Shown here piece after piece: positions 28,558-39,270 of a stretch of DNA of 64,000 nucleotides (its first letter is position 1; each line of letters starts with the position of its first letter). A model generated the notes under the pieces. That model had not been told where the DNA came from, made no database searches, and was given only the letters and a program-made list of their open reading frames with translations. This DNA comes from Erysipelotrichaceae bacterium. GTDB taxonomy: Bacteria > Bacillota_I > Bacilli_A > Erysipelotrichales > Erysipelotrichaceae. Position numbers and translations under genes: made by a program. Location: positions 1 through 64,000 of the forward strand of contig JAAWON010000002.1 in the NCBI GenBank assembly GCA_022799495.1, given 5' to 3'.

Positions 28558-29681
28558 TAGATTTTATCGTCCCGCTTTACATACAAAGGATTTCCAAGCT
28601 CACCAACCAAATCCTTCTTTCTGAAAATATGTGCATTTTTATCCACCACAACATTTTCCAAGCGCACATTCTCGCCGATGGTAACACCGGGAAGAATGAC
28701 ACAGTTTTTCACCACCGCACCCTTTTTCAATGTTGTACCACGGCCGATAACGCAATTCTCAACGCTGCCTTCAATTGTACAGCCATTGGATACAAAACTA
28801 TTTTGCACATGGCTGGTTGGATAATACTGAGTTGGACAAGAATCATTGGTTCTTGTATAAATCAGCCAATCCTCATCAAATAAGTCCATTGCCTTATCCA
28901 TATCCAATAAGCTCATGTTTGCTTCAAAGTAGCTCTTGAAATCATTGATGCAGGCAAAATAACCGCGATGGCTTACGCCACGGATATCTAGTTCACTGCA
29001 CATATCGTTTACGATATCACGGAACCAATATAGAGAACTTGTATTCGCTGCTTTTACCACCAATTGAATAAATAAGTCCTTTGATAATACATAGGTCTCC
29101 AATGAGATATTGCGGCTCTTGTAAATACCGCGATTCTTCTCAATGGACAAAACGCCTTTTTGTTTATTCAGATTCAATACATCACAGTCAATATATGCCT
29201 CTTTGGCATTGTCTACGCTTTGATATAACATCGTAATGTCGGCGCCGCTTTCCATATGGCGTTCTAACAGATCCGCAAAATCCATGCGATAGACCATATG
29301 GGAGGGTACCAAGATTACGTAGGGATAATTGACTTCCTCAATCGCCCGCATATTATACATATAACAAGCGATATCATGATTATAAAAATCCGATTCCACA
29401 TCGCTGTTGGCTGGCAGGATGTGCATCTTGCCACGCTTAGAATTGATATTATAATGGCGACCGGTGCCTAAGTGTTCAACGAGTGAACGTGGCTTATCCT
29501 TGATATGAACCTGAATATGATTGACCCCGCTATTGCTTAAATTAGAAATTGGAAAATCAATCAAACGATAACGGCCCAGAAATGAAATCGCTCCGGCCGG
29601 ACGATACTCCTGTAATCCTTTGATCCTAACACTCATTCCCTCAAAATTGACAATTCCAAACGCATTACACATTTCAATCAC
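28557..29681 (-). CDS. glgD: Glucose-1-phosphate adenylyltransferase subunit GlgD
   Basis: [44 protein letters not shown]; downstream of glgC. Confidence 0.92.
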   Translation of the reverse strand: MIEMCNAFGIVNFEGMSVRIKGLQEYRPAGAISFLGRYRLIDFPISNLSNSGVNHIQVHIKDKPRSLVEHLGTGRHYNINSKRGKMHILPANSDVESDFYNHDIACYMYNMRAIEEVNYPYVILVPSHMVYRMDFADLLERHMESGADITMLYQSVDNAKEAYIDCDVLNLNKQKGVLSIEKNRGIYKSRNISLETYVLSKDLFIQLVVKAANTSSLYWFRDIVNDMCSELDIRGVSHRGYFACINDFKSYFEANMSLLDMDKAMDLFDEDWLIYTRTNDSCPTQYYPTSHVQNSFVSNGCTIEGSVENCVIGRGTTLKKGAVVKNCVILPGVTIGENVRLENVVVDKNAHIFRKKDLVGELGNPLYVKRDDKI

Positions 29682-30810
29682 ACCTCACTCGCTTCGAGAT
29701 CAACTCGATATGTTCACTGTTGGGGTTACCGACAACGGCTCCCGCATCTACCTTTACGCCTTGGGCAATAATCGCTCGATGGATCACTGCGCCTTCGCCG
29801 ATCTCTACATTTGGCATCAACACCGCATCTTCCACATGGGCATCCTTGGCGACTTTCACACTGGTAAACAGAACCGAATTTTTAACCTTGCCATCCACCA
29901 CACACCCTTGATTGATATAGGAATTGTCTACCTCCGCATGTTTACCGATATATTGTGGTACCGTCGCAACATCTTCGGTATAGATCTTCCAAGTCGGATC
30001 ATTGAGATCCAACTCATTGTCTTTGCTTAACAGATCCATATTTGCTTCCCACAGCGAATCAATTGTTCCAACATCTTTCCAATAGCCTTTGAACTGATAA
30101 GCAAACAAGCGTTTGCCTTCATTTAACAGTGCAGGAATGATGTCCTTGCCGAAATCATGATTGGAATTTGGATCCTCCATATCCGCCACCAATTTCTTGC
30201 GCAACAGTTTCCAATCAAAGATATAAATACCCATGGACGCCAAATTGCTTTTTGGATGTTCCGGTTTTTCTTCAAATTCCACAATGCGTCCTTCCTCATC
30301 CGTGTTCATGATACCGAAACGACTCGCTTCCTTGATCGGAACCGGCAAAACCGCAATCGTCGCATCCGCATCATTTTGGCGATGGAAAGATAACATCTTC
30401 GCATAATCCATCTTATAAATGTGATCACCGGATAACACCAGCACATATTCCGGCGAATGACTGTCGATAAAATCAATATTCTGGGAAATCGCATCCGCAG
30501 TACCACGATATACATCGAAAGCCGCACCGTCTTTTTCCCGAGGAGGCAACACATAAACCCCGCTATCACGCGCATCCAAGCCCCATCGTGAACCTGCCGC
30601 CGCATAAGAGTTTAACAGCACGCTTTCATACTGTGTCAACACACCAACCACATTGATATTGGAATTGGCACAGTTACTGAGGGGGAAATCAATGATGCGA
30701 TATTTCCCTCCATAGTAAACTGCCGGTTTGGCGATTTTCTTTGTGAGCGCCTCCAAACGAGTACCGCGCCCTCCGGCCAAAATCATAGCCAACATATTAT
30801 TCTGTCTCAT
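29674..30810 (-). CDS. glgC: Glucose-1-phosphate adenylyltransferase
   Basis: [54 protein letters not shown]. Confidence 0.95.
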   Translation of the reverse strand: MRQNNMLAMILAGGRGTRLEALTKKIAKPAVYYGGKYRIIDFPLSNCANSNINVVGVLTQYESVLLNSYAAAGSRWGLDARDSGVYVLPPREKDGAAFDVYRGTADAISQNIDFIDSHSPEYVLVLSGDHIYKMDYAKMLSFHRQNDADATIAVLPVPIKEASRFGIMNTDEEGRIVEFEEKPEHPKSNLASMGIYIFDWKLLRKKLVADMEDPNSNHDFGKDIIPALLNEGKRLFAYQFKGYWKDVGTIDSLWEANMDLLSKDNELDLNDPTWKIYTEDVATVPQYIGKHAEVDNSYINQGCVVDGKVKNSVLFTSVKVAKDAHVEDAVLMPNVEIGEGAVIHRAIIAQGVKVDAGAVVGNPNSEHIELISKRVRCD

Positions 30811-30999
30811 TTTAAATCCTCCTTTCGCTTCTTCCCTTCAGCGTTTCGCTGAATGATCTTACATTTCATTGGTTTGATACGTATTCCCAACCATTTGCAT
30901 TGATGTAGTTATAAATGCATGGCAGACACACGCATACCATTTTACCATATCCCTACTCAAAACCTGTGTTTATTCCATCGACATTTTTTTCATTCTACG

Positions 31000-31977
31000 C
31001 TATCCATCATCATCCTTCAAGACTGCTTGTGCGGCGGTTACGATTGCCATTTGATAGATCTCCTCCTCGCTCGCACCTCTGCTCAAATCGTTTAAGGGCT
31101 TACGCAAGCCCTGTAAAATCGGACCGACTGCCTCAAAACCACCTAAACGCGCCATCAACTTATAACCGATGTTACCGGCATCCAAAGAAGGGAAAATCAA
31201 TGTATTTGCCGATCCGGCAACACGTGAATGCGCCGCTTTCATCAAAGCCACTTCTTGAACCAAGGCAGCATCCAACTGTAATTCACCATCCACCTCATAC
31301 GTAAGCGGTAATCGTTTCAAACGTTTCACTGCCTCGCGCACCTTTTCAACACTGGGGCCACTGCCACTTCCCAGTGTACTGTAAGATAATAATCCTACAC
31401 GTGGTGTCATCCCAAACATTTGCGCAGTTTTAGCACACTGTATGGTGATTTCTACCAACTGTGCCGCATCAGGTTCTATGTTCAAGGAACAATCTCCCAA
31501 GATAAAGCGCCGCTCGCCTTGCTTCATCAGGAAACAACTGGATACAATATCACAGTTTTCCTTTGGCTTGATCAACTGTAACGCCGCACGCAGCGTTTCC
31601 CGTGTGGTAATCGTTGCCCCGCCAAGCAAACCATCGACATCGCCCATTACCAAACACATGGTCGCGAAATACTGAGGCTGTCTCAACTGATCACAGCACT
31701 CCAATGCACTCAGTTTCCCTTTGCGCAACTCTACCATGCGCAGAATCATTTCATCCATGCGCGGATATGTACTCGGATCCATAATCGGAATGTCGGCGAT
31801 ATCTATATGATATTCCGCAGCCTGCCGACTTATGTCCAAACGTGATCCATTCAACACCGGTTGAATCAATCCTTCTTTTGCCAAACGTACAGCACAGCGC
31901 ATCACCCGCGGATCCCATCCCTCGGTAAATAGGATTTTAAGATTTTTACCCGCAATCCTACATTTTAAATCATCCAT
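31000..31977 (-). CDS. pta: Phosphate acetyltransferase (paralogue 2)
   Basis: ILFTEGWDPRVMRCAVRLAKE, GDVDGLLGGATITTRETLRAALQLI, ANTLIFPSLDAGNIGYKLMARLGGFEAVGPILQGLRKPLNDLSRGAS; start set at MDDLKCR. Confidence 0.88.
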   Translation of the reverse strand: MDDLKCRIAGKNLKILFTEGWDPRVMRCAVRLAKEGLIQPVLNGSRLDISRQAAEYHIDIADIPIMDPSTYPRMDEMILRMVELRKGKLSALECCDQLRQPQYFATMCLVMGDVDGLLGGATITTRETLRAALQLIKPKENCDIVSSCFLMKQGERRFILGDCSLNIEPDAAQLVEITIQCAKTAQMFGMTPRVGLLSYSTLGSGSGPSVEKVREAVKRLKRLPLTYEVDGELQLDAALVQEVALMKAAHSRVAGSANTLIFPSLDAGNIGYKLMARLGGFEAVGPILQGLRKPLNDLSRGASEEEIYQMAIVTAAQAVLKDDDG

Positions 31978-32338
31978 GGAGTTCCCTTCTTCTGTAAACG
32001 CTTTCTTATTATTTATATTATATCTTATTTCAAACAGAAAAGAAAGGCCTTTCCAAAGAATAATCCATGCTTTTTTAAAGGAAGGAAAATTCATCGAAAA
32101 GGGAGGTGAATTTAATTGGAAAGAAAGGGATTTTGGGTGATGTAGAAGTGAGATTTCGATTGGCAAAAAGAGGATGGGATAGTAGAATTGCGTGCGAACA
32201 AGCCAAAACGATCTGATCGACACCTGCTTGGATGGACAAGATACCTTATTTATATTTTTTCTTTATTTCGATATCAACCCAACGTAAATATCCATTCAGC
32301 CCTCTTTGCCTCATCTCATCCCACTACTACATATGCAT

Positions 32339-32372
32339 ATAAAAACTCTGAGTGTATAACCCAGAGTCCTTT
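32339..32372 (-). terminator. Rho-independent terminator
   Basis: Minus strand ACTCTGGGTTATACACTCAGAGTTTTTAT. Confidence 0.6.
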
Positions 32373-32376
32373 TATC

Positions 32377-33348
32377 TTAAATATCCATGCCTTTCTGTGC
32401 CGCAGTCACAATTGCCATCTTGAATACTTCTTCCTCATTACATCCACGGGAAAGATCATTGATTGGTGCGTTTAATCCTTGCAGAATCGGACCGATTGCC
32501 TCATATCCACCCAAACGCGCCGCAATTTTATAACCGATGTTTCCGGCATCTATATTAGGGAAGATGAATGTATTCACATGACCGGCAACCGCAGAATCAG
32601 GAGCTTTTAATTTCGCAACTTCATCGGATACACAGCAGTCAAACTGCATCTCACCATCCACCTCAAAATCCAGTGGCATGCGTTTCAAGCGCTCACTTGC
32701 CTCCTGAACCTTCGCAACACTTTCTCCCTTTGCGGAACCATATGTTGAATAAGACAATAGACCAATGCGCGGTTCAATCCCGAATTGACGAACCGTGCGC
32801 GCCGTTTGTAGCGTAATCTCTACCAATTCATCCGTATTGGGATTGATATTGATGGAACAATCCCCCATTACCAACTGTTCTTCTTCCTTTAACAAAATAA
32901 AGCAGCTGGATACCAAGGAATTACCCGGACGTGCCTTGACCAATTGTAATGCCGGACGCACCGTATCCGCCGTAGAATACGTCGCACCACCAAGCAAACC
33001 ATCCGCATAACCCATCTGAACCAGCATGGTTCCAAAATAGTTGGTCTGCAATAACAACTGATGACAAGTCTCTGCGTCCATTTTACCTTTGCGCAGTTCC
33101 ACCATCTTCGTCACCATCTCCTCCATGCCCTGATATTCCATGGGATCGACAATTTCCATTCCCTCTACGCTGACACCGCTTGCCTTGGCACACGCAACGA
33201 TCTCAAAGCGATTGCCCAACAATACCGGTACGATGATGTTCTCCTGATAGAGCCGCACCGCCGCTTTTAAAACGCGGGGATCCGATCCTTCCGTAAATAC
33301 AATCCGGATGTCCTTTCCTTTTATTTTATTGATGAGTTCGTTAATCAT
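32377..33348 (-). CDS. pta: Phosphate acetyltransferase (paralogue 1)
   Basis: IVFTEGSDPRVLKAAVRLYQE, YADGLLGGATYSTADTVRPALQLVKA, NTFIFPNIDAGNIGYKIAARLGGYEAIGPILQGL. Confidence 0.92.
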   Translation of the reverse strand: MINELINKIKGKDIRIVFTEGSDPRVLKAAVRLYQENIIVPVLLGNRFEIVACAKASGVSVEGMEIVDPMEYQGMEEMVTKMVELRKGKMDAETCHQLLLQTNYFGTMLVQMGYADGLLGGATYSTADTVRPALQLVKARPGNSLVSSCFILLKEEEQLVMGDCSININPNTDELVEITLQTARTVRQFGIEPRIGLLSYSTYGSAKGESVAKVQEASERLKRMPLDFEVDGEMQFDCCVSDEVAKLKAPDSAVAGHVNTFIFPNIDAGNIGYKIAARLGGYEAIGPILQGLNAPINDLSRGCNEEEVFKMAIVTAAQKGMDI

Positions 33349-33475
33349 AAGCAGATAGCCTCACTTTCTGTTTTTTTTCCTTAGTTATTATACACCCAAA
33401 CCCATTGGTAAGAAAAGCCATTTTATGAAATCAACCATAGTATTTTCTTTGTTTTTATATTATAATATCCCCGTT

Positions 33476-33584
33476 ACAGAGTAGAAATATGCGCGTCAAG
33501 TACATCCTGAACGGGGAGTTGTCAGTTTGGCGAAAAACATCATTGTTTGCGGTGCATATTTCGCATCCCACTGTTGCCTATGAA
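33476..33584 (+). promoter_or_regulatory. THF (tetrahydrofolate) riboswitch, predicted
   Basis: AGAGTAGAAATATGCGCGTCAAGT...GAACGGGGAGTTGTCA...GCGGTGCATATTTCGCATCCCACTG; perfect AAATATGC/GCATATTT pairing; sits directly upstream of folT. Confidence 0.8.
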
Positions 33585-33640
33585 AAGAATTTTCAAGCAC
33601 CTTCTTTTTCATACGCGATGATGGAAAAGGAGGTCTTTTT

Positions 33641-34219
33641 ATGAACAAAAACTTTGTACACAAACGATTGACTTTTTGGCAGGATTCTCTGCACGAAGTA
33701 AAACAGGTGAAAAGTATTTGTATTGCGGCAATGATGATGGCTTTAAATACATTATTGGGTTATTTCAAAATCATTGTCATTCCCAAATTGCTGACAATTA
33801 GTTTTGCGTCACTGGCGATTGCATCCTGTGCAATGTGCTGTGGTCCGTTACTAAGCGCTGTGATGGCAGGAGCGGCTGATATCATCAAGTATCTGGTTCG
33901 CCCCGATGGTCCCTTCTTCATCGGCTTTACCTTGAATGAGTGTCTTACTGCCATGATTTATGGATGCCTGTTTTATCGACAAACTTCCATTTCACTAAAG
34001 CGCTGTATAGCGGCACGCTTACTTGTGGCAATATTGATCAATTTACTGCTTACGCCGCTTTGGCTCTATATGTTATATGGAGATAGTTTCTGGGCCATGC
34101 TCAGTGTACGGATCACCAAGAATCTGCTTATGTTTCCCATTGATACAGCACTGCTTTATCTTGTACTGAAAACTACAGGCAAAGTTATGGCACAGATGCG
34201 CATTCATAACCATAAGTAG
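33641..34219 (+). CDS. folT: ECF transporter S component, folate (FolT) family
   Basis: Hydrophobic S-component-like protein (AAMMMALNTLLGYFKI...PKLLTISFASLAIASCAMCCGPLLSAVMAGAADIIKYL); riboswitch context supports folate. Confidence 0.85.
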   Translation: MNKNFVHKRLTFWQDSLHEVKQVKSICIAAMMMALNTLLGYFKIIVIPKLLTISFASLAIASCAMCCGPLLSAVMAGAADIIKYLVRPDGPFFIGFTLNECLTAMIYGCLFYRQTSISLKRCIAARLLVAILINLLLTPLWLYMLYGDSFWAMLSVRITKNLLMFPIDTALLYLVLKTTGKVMAQMRIHNHK

Positions 34220-34332
34220 TGCTGTTACCCTGTTTCATGGTAAAGTAAGTCTTTTTTAGACTTAGCTTGCGTTTGGTGCTTGGCGTGCATAGCGAAGTGA
34301 AAAAAGATGCACATAAAGTAGTATACATAAAA

Positions 34333-34388
34333 CAAAGGGCATTGATGTGAAGTCAGAATTGACCACATATGCCCTTTTATTTTTTTAT
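34333..34388 (+). terminator. Rho-independent terminator (possibly bidirectional)
   Basis: AAAGGGCAT...ATGTG/CACAT...ATGCCCTTTTATTTTTTT. Confidence 0.6.
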
Positions 34389-34417
34389 GTTTCAATAAGA
34401 TCAGATGAAAACATGAT

Positions 34418-35515
34418 TTACAGTTTTAAATCAATGATGCGCTCCCATGTGAACTGTGGTCTGCCAAAGTGGCCATAACAGGAAGTTTGTGCATAGATCG
34501 GTTTACGCAGATCCAATTCCGCAATGATATTGGATACCGTAAAGTCAAAGTTTTGTTGGATGATTGCCAATAATTCCTCATTGGATTTTGTACTTGTGCC
34601 AAAAGTATCTACCATAATGGAAACCGGATGCGCCTTGCCAATCGCATAAGCGACTTGAATTTCGCATTTCCGCGCTAATTGATGGGCAACGATATTTTTG
34701 GCCACATAACGACAATAATACGCCGCACTGCGATCTACCTTACTGGGATCTTTACTGGAAAAACAACCACCGCCGATGCGCCCCATACCGCCATAAGTAT
34801 CTACGACGATCTTGCGCCCGGTAGTGCCACTGTCCCCAAAACTGCCTCCCAATACAAAACTGCCACTTGGATTGATTAGGATTTTTGTATTGTCATCCAT
34901 GAGATTTGCGTCAATGATCGGTAGGATTACCTCTTTCATGACTAGATCCGCAATCTCTGCTTGGGTTGCTTCAGGGGTGTGCTGTGTGGAAACGACAATC
35001 GTATCTATGCGTTTTAAGCGATCGCTTTCATACTCTACGCTGACTTGCGTCTTGCCATCCGGTCGCAGAATCGCATGTTTGCGACGTACATCACTTAACT
35101 GCTTGGCCAAGCGATGCGCATAATCAATCGCCGCCGGCATATATTGATCCGTATCATCACAAGCATATCCAAACATGATGCCCTGATCACCGGCACCAAG
35201 TTCGTTTCCTCCATGCACAACCGCCTGATGAATTTCATTTGACTGCTTATTCACCTTTACCATGACATGATAATCCTCTTCATAGCCAATGGCACGGATC
35301 GTATCCAGCGCAATCTGTTCATAGTTCAATTTTGCATTTGTATTCGCTTCCCCGTAAATTAAGACAAAATCATCTTTGATCGTGCATTCCACAGCCATAT
35401 TGCTTGAGGGATCCTGCGTTAATGCGGCATCCAAAATGCGATCCGCAATCTGGTCGCAGATCTTATCGGGATGTCCTTCGGTAATACTCTCCGATGTAAA
35501 CAAATAGTGACTCAT
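34418..35515 (-). CDS. metK: S-adenosylmethionine synthetase
   Basis: MSHYLFTSESITEGHPDKICDQIADRILDAAL, GAGDQGIMFGYACDDT, GGCFSSKDPSKVDRSAAYYCRYVAKNIVA. Confidence 0.97.
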   Translation of the reverse strand: MSHYLFTSESITEGHPDKICDQIADRILDAALTQDPSSNMAVECTIKDDFVLIYGEANTNAKLNYEQIALDTIRAIGYEEDYHVMVKVNKQSNEIHQAVVHGGNELGAGDQGIMFGYACDDTDQYMPAAIDYAHRLAKQLSDVRRKHAILRPDGKTQVSVEYESDRLKRIDTIVVSTQHTPEATQAEIADLVMKEVILPIIDANLMDDNTKILINPSGSFVLGGSFGDSGTTGRKIVVDTYGGMGRIGGGCFSSKDPSKVDRSAAYYCRYVAKNIVAHQLARKCEIQVAYAIGKAHPVSIMVDTFGTSTKSNEELLAIIQQNFDFTVSNIIAELDLRKPIYAQTSCYGHFGRPQFTWERIIDLKL

Positions 35516-35534
35516 ATCTTTCCTCCTATAAAAA

Positions 35535-35670
35535 AGCCCTCTGACAAGAGAAGGCACATATCGTATGATTGCCGTATCTCTTATCGCTGTCAGCAGTACC
35601 ACCTTGCTCATGCAGGTTGGCGTGGGATCAAACGAGCTGACTCTCTAACCCATCTCTTGATAAAAAGGCT
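35535..35670 (-). promoter_or_regulatory. SAM-I (S-box) riboswitch with terminator, predicted
   Basis: Minus strand TTATCAAGAGATGGGTTAGAGAGTCAGCTCGTTTGATCCCACGCCAACCTGCATGAGCAAGGTGGTACTGCTGACAGCGATAAGAGA; then GCCTTCT-CTTGTC-AGAGGGC-TTTTTT terminator before metK. Confidence 0.88.
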
Positions 35671-35794
35671 GTTAATATTAAACCACAAAGCCAAAGGGAT
35701 TGCAAGTAGAATTAAAAAAAGTGCGTAAATTGTCCATAATCACCCTTTTAGGATAAGGCATTCCAACCAATGATGCACGCGGAAGTTTGAATGG

Positions 35795-36688
35795 TTACTT
35801 GCTAGGTTTACACTGATGGATTCTATATTGCTTTCGATAGATACGCGGCGCACATTTCATCTGATCCTTAAAACATTTACCAAAATAACTCAATTGATGA
35901 AACCCGGTGCACTCGGCAATATCATTGATTGACAAGGTCGTGTTTATTAACAAATCAGCGGCCTTGGACAAACGATATTCACTGAGATATTTCATCGGTG
36001 TCGTATCAAGTTTATCCCTAAAACAGCGCAGACACTCCGATTCACTGACTTGTGCGCTGGCTGCCAGTTGATGCAGGGTGATATCCTCATGATAATGCGC
36101 TTCAATATAATGCAAAAACAAACGGATGCGCTCATTGATCACATCACTCTTTTGTTCTTTTACCGCCATGTTTTTTTGTAAAATGAGCCATAATGAGTTT
36201 AATAAGACAAGCACTTCATAGGCATACCACTCATCTTTTTGCTGCTCCAACGCACAAAGCTGTTGCAAACGATCCAAAACCGCTGGATGCCAAGGCTGCT
36301 TACCATCCAATACATATAGAATTACTTGTTCTTGTTCAATGAAGCGATGAACCATACTTTTGATTGGTGATCCCAAGTAAAATTCAAGAAAATAAATAGG
36401 AAAGCGAATACTATTATAGTGACATCGGCCGACATTATCAATGCGATGGACCATACTGCGATTGATAAAAGCCCCTTGTCCTTTTTCTAACTGCATTTTT
36501 TCATTCAGTGTCGTGATCTCAATCCTGCCTTTGTGCACATATACAAACTGTAAATCCTCATGCCAATGCATGACGCGAAAACCACGGCTGCGGGGATAAC
36601 TTTCTTCATCTATGATATCTATGACCAAATACGGAAAATCGGTATGTTGATTCAGATTTGATACATTGAGGTAATTAGATTGCTTCAT
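35795..36688 (-). CDS. AraC family transcriptional regulator
   Basis: N-terminal cupin-like region (MHWHEDLQFVYVHKGRIEI), C-terminal double HTH (LAASAQVSESECLRCFRDKLDTTPMKYLSEYRLSKAADLLINTTLSINDIAECTGFHQLSYFGKCFKDQMKCAPRIYRKQY). Confidence 0.93.
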   Translation of the reverse strand: MKQSNYLNVSNLNQHTDFPYLVIDIIDEESYPRSRGFRVMHWHEDLQFVYVHKGRIEITTLNEKMQLEKGQGAFINRSMVHRIDNVGRCHYNSIRFPIYFLEFYLGSPIKSMVHRFIEQEQVILYVLDGKQPWHPAVLDRLQQLCALEQQKDEWYAYEVLVLLNSLWLILQKNMAVKEQKSDVINERIRLFLHYIEAHYHEDITLHQLAASAQVSESECLRCFRDKLDTTPMKYLSEYRLSKAADLLINTTLSINDIAECTGFHQLSYFGKCFKDQMKCAPRIYRKQYRIHQCKPSK

Positions 36689-36705
36689 GTGGCCCTCCGT
36701 TTGGT

Positions 36706-36740
36706 GATATTTTGATAGTTTTTGATGATATTTTAATAGT
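36706..36740. promoter_or_regulatory. Direct-repeat candidate operator in the AraC/MATE divergent intergenic region
   Basis: GATATTTTGATAGT (36706-36719) and GATATTTTAATAGT (36727-36740), 21-bp periodicity, just upstream of a TATAAT at 36760-36765. Confidence 0.55.
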
Positions 36741-36877
36741 ATGGCTGCCTAAATAATGATATAATTGTAATCGTTATGATGAAAATGTCAAGTGTCTGTA
36801 TGCAAATGCACTGAGCGCATCATGTAAATATGTTGTAGGTAGTTTATGTTATAAATGATAGAAAAGGGGACAAGGAA

Positions 36878-38257
36878 ATGAAAACAAAGCAACTTGATTT
36901 CGCAAACGGCAAGATTGTCAATAATATCATCGGAGCCGCAACACCGATGTTAATTGCCCAAATATTGAATCTGCTTTACAATATCGTGGATCGCATCTAT
37001 ATCGGGCAGATCCCCGATGTTGGTAAGCTCGCATTAGGAGCGCTTGGATTGTGCTTTCCCATTATTGCGATCGTTACTGCATTTACGAATCTATATGGGG
37101 CAGGCGGTGCGCCACTTTGTTCGATTGAACGCGGCAAAGGAAATCGTGAGAGCGCTGAAAAGATTATGAATACTTCGTTTTATCTGTTAATCATTACCGG
37201 AGTTATTGTAATGGTCATTGGACTACTATTCTGTGAACCATTATTGCGCTTGTTTGGTGCCTCAGATGCCTCTATGGTATATGCGCAGCCTTATATGCGC
37301 ATCTATATGTGCGGTACGATCTTTTCCATGATTGCACTTGGTATGAATCCCTTCATCAATGCGCAGGGATTTGCGAATGTCGGAATGACAACCGTATTTA
37401 TCGGAGCCGCCTTGAATTTCGTCTTGGATCCTTTGTTTATCTTTGTTCTTGATCTTGGCGTAGAAGGTGCAGCTTGGGCAACGATCTGCTCACAATTTGT
37501 ATCTGCCTTATTTGTATTGCGTTTTCTGTTAAAAGGCAAATCAGAACTGCATATCCATTTAACCAAACACTTTGCTTGGGAAAAGGAACATGTCAAAAAT
37601 ATCATCGGTTTAGGCAGTGCCAGTTTCGTAATGCAGTGCACAAACAGTTTGGTACAGATTTGCGCGAATAACGTATTGGGTACATTTGGCGGTGATATGT
37701 ATATCTCTACGATGACGATTATCAATTCTGTGCGGCAAATATTAGATACACCGGTGCTGGCTATCGCAGATGGCGCATCTCCGGTATTGAGTTATAATTA
37801 CGGTGCTCGAAATTATGGCGGTGTGAAACAGGCCATCCGTTTTATCACTGTAATCGGTATGATTTATACCGCTGTCGTATGGGTATTGATTCTTCTGTTT
37901 CCGGCCATGTTTATTTCCATATTCAATCAAGATGCGGCGCTGCTCGATATAGCAGTCCCCGCCCTGCATACCTATTTCTTCGCTTTTATCTTCCAAGCGC
38001 TCATGTACTGTAGCCAAGCAGTATTTAAATCGTTAAACAAGAAAAAACAAGCGATCTTTTTCTCCATACTGCGCAAAGTGGTAATTGTCGTACCGCTAAC
38101 TTTCCTACTGCCGTATGTAGGTGGTTTGGGCGCAATGGGCGTATTTGCGGCGGAACCGGTGTCCAATGTAGTGGGAGGAAGTATCTGTTTTATTGCCATG
38201 CTTTGTACGGTGATTCCGGAATTGAATCAAAAAGGCAAGCAAGTATCGACGAATTAA
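36878..38257 (+). CDS. MATE family efflux transporter
   Basis: About 12 TM segments; LNLLYNIVDRIYIGQIPDVGKLALGALGLCFPI; INAQGFANVGMTTVFIGAALNFVLDPLFIF. Confidence 0.94.
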   Translation: MKTKQLDFANGKIVNNIIGAATPMLIAQILNLLYNIVDRIYIGQIPDVGKLALGALGLCFPIIAIVTAFTNLYGAGGAPLCSIERGKGNRESAEKIMNTSFYLLIITGVIVMVIGLLFCEPLLRLFGASDASMVYAQPYMRIYMCGTIFSMIALGMNPFINAQGFANVGMTTVFIGAALNFVLDPLFIFVLDLGVEGAAWATICSQFVSALFVLRFLLKGKSELHIHLTKHFAWEKEHVKNIIGLGSASFVMQCTNSLVQICANNVLGTFGGDMYISTMTIINSVRQILDTPVLAIADGASPVLSYNYGARNYGGVKQAIRFITVIGMIYTAVVWVLILLFPAMFISIFNQDAALLDIAVPALHTYFFAFIFQALMYCSQAVFKSLNKKKQAIFFSILRKVVIVVPLTFLLPYVGGLGAMGVFAAEPVSNVVGGSICFIAMLCTVIPELNQKGKQVSTN

Positions 38258-38290
38258 ATGTATGCCTTGATCAATAAAAAATAATATTTA

Positions 38291-38327
38291 AAAAGAAGTG
38301 ATGATGGTAGTTTCACTTCTTTTTTTG
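38291..38327 (+). terminator. Rho-independent terminator after the MATE gene
   Basis: AAAGAAGTG...TCACTTCTTTTTTT. Confidence 0.65.
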
Positions 38328-38346
38328 ATACTTATTTAAGTTGACA

Positions 38347-39270
38347 TCATTCACACTGCTTCAAATACACATCAATATAATCAATCAAAGGCTTTCTGAT
38401 CACTTCTTTTTGATGATTCTGATACCATAGATAAGCCTCCCGCAAACCTTCCTCCATCGGCAATGTCTTGGGGAGCAGTTCTTGCATCTTGGATACATCC
38501 AGATAATATTCATAATTATAAAATCTAAAATATTGACGTTGTTCTACATGCTTGGACACTGATATAAAAGTAGGTGTTTCACCACAAATATGATAACAAA
38601 GACTGACCCAATTACGAATTGTAATGGGTGTATCATTGCCTACATTCAATATATGCGCAGTTGGTTTTGATATTAAGATGTTTTCCATTAAGAGACATAA
38701 ATCCTGCACATGAAAGGATTGCAGTTTCATATCACCTTGTTGGGGCAAATAGAAGGGACGTTTCTTCTCTGCACATTCAAACACAAAAGCCTCACGATAT
38801 ACGTTATTCATCGGACCATATAAATAGGGCGGACGAAGGATGTACGCATTGGGATCGTGTGCCAGTAGTGCTTGTTCCGCCGCAATTTTATCTGTCCCAT
38901 AAGTTCCCCAATAACAGTTTTCACCCAGTGGCGTATCTTCACTGATTGGCTGCTTATTTCCTTGTGGATAAACAGCACTGGAACTAATCAAAATATAGGT
39001 ATCATAAGTAAATCCACCCGCAAGCAGATCTTCAATATCCTGCGCATGATAAGCGGTAATATCTAGCACTGCATCAAAATGTTTGTTTTGTAATAAATCC
39101 CCTAAATGGTGACGATCTCCCTCAAGCAAAATCACCCCATCTGATTGTTTATGATGGTTACGATTAAGCACAAAAACCTCACAGCCACGTTTTACAAAGT
39201 ATTCCGCCGCATAACGGGATACAAATACCGTACCACCGGTAATCAAAATTCGCTTATTTAAAAGTTCCAT
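38347..39270 (-). CDS. NAD-dependent epimerase/dehydratase (SDR extended) family protein
   Basis: RILITGGTVFVSRYAAEYFVKRGCEVFVLNR; YGTDKIAAEQALL; start at MELLNKR. Confidence 0.85.
   Translation of the reverse strand: MELLNKRILITGGTVFVSRYAAEYFVKRGCEVFVLNRNHHKQSDGVILLEGDRHHLGDLLQNKHFDAVLDITAYHAQDIEDLLAGGFTYDTYILISSSAVYPQGNKQPISEDTPLGENCYWGTYGTDKIAAEQALLAHDPNAYILRPPYLYGPMNNVYREAFVFECAEKKRPFYLPQQGDMKLQSFHVQDLCLLMENILISKPTAHILNVGNDTPITIRNWVSLCYHICGETPTFISVSKHVEQRQYFRFYNYEYYLDVSKMQELLPKTLPMEEGLREAYLWYQNHQKEVIRKPLIDYIDVYLKQCE

Noticed and set aside
30915-31304. 129-aa + strand ORF upstream of glgC and over the pta 3' end
   Set aside because: Mostly antisense to pta; Ser/His/Pro-rich spurious translation.
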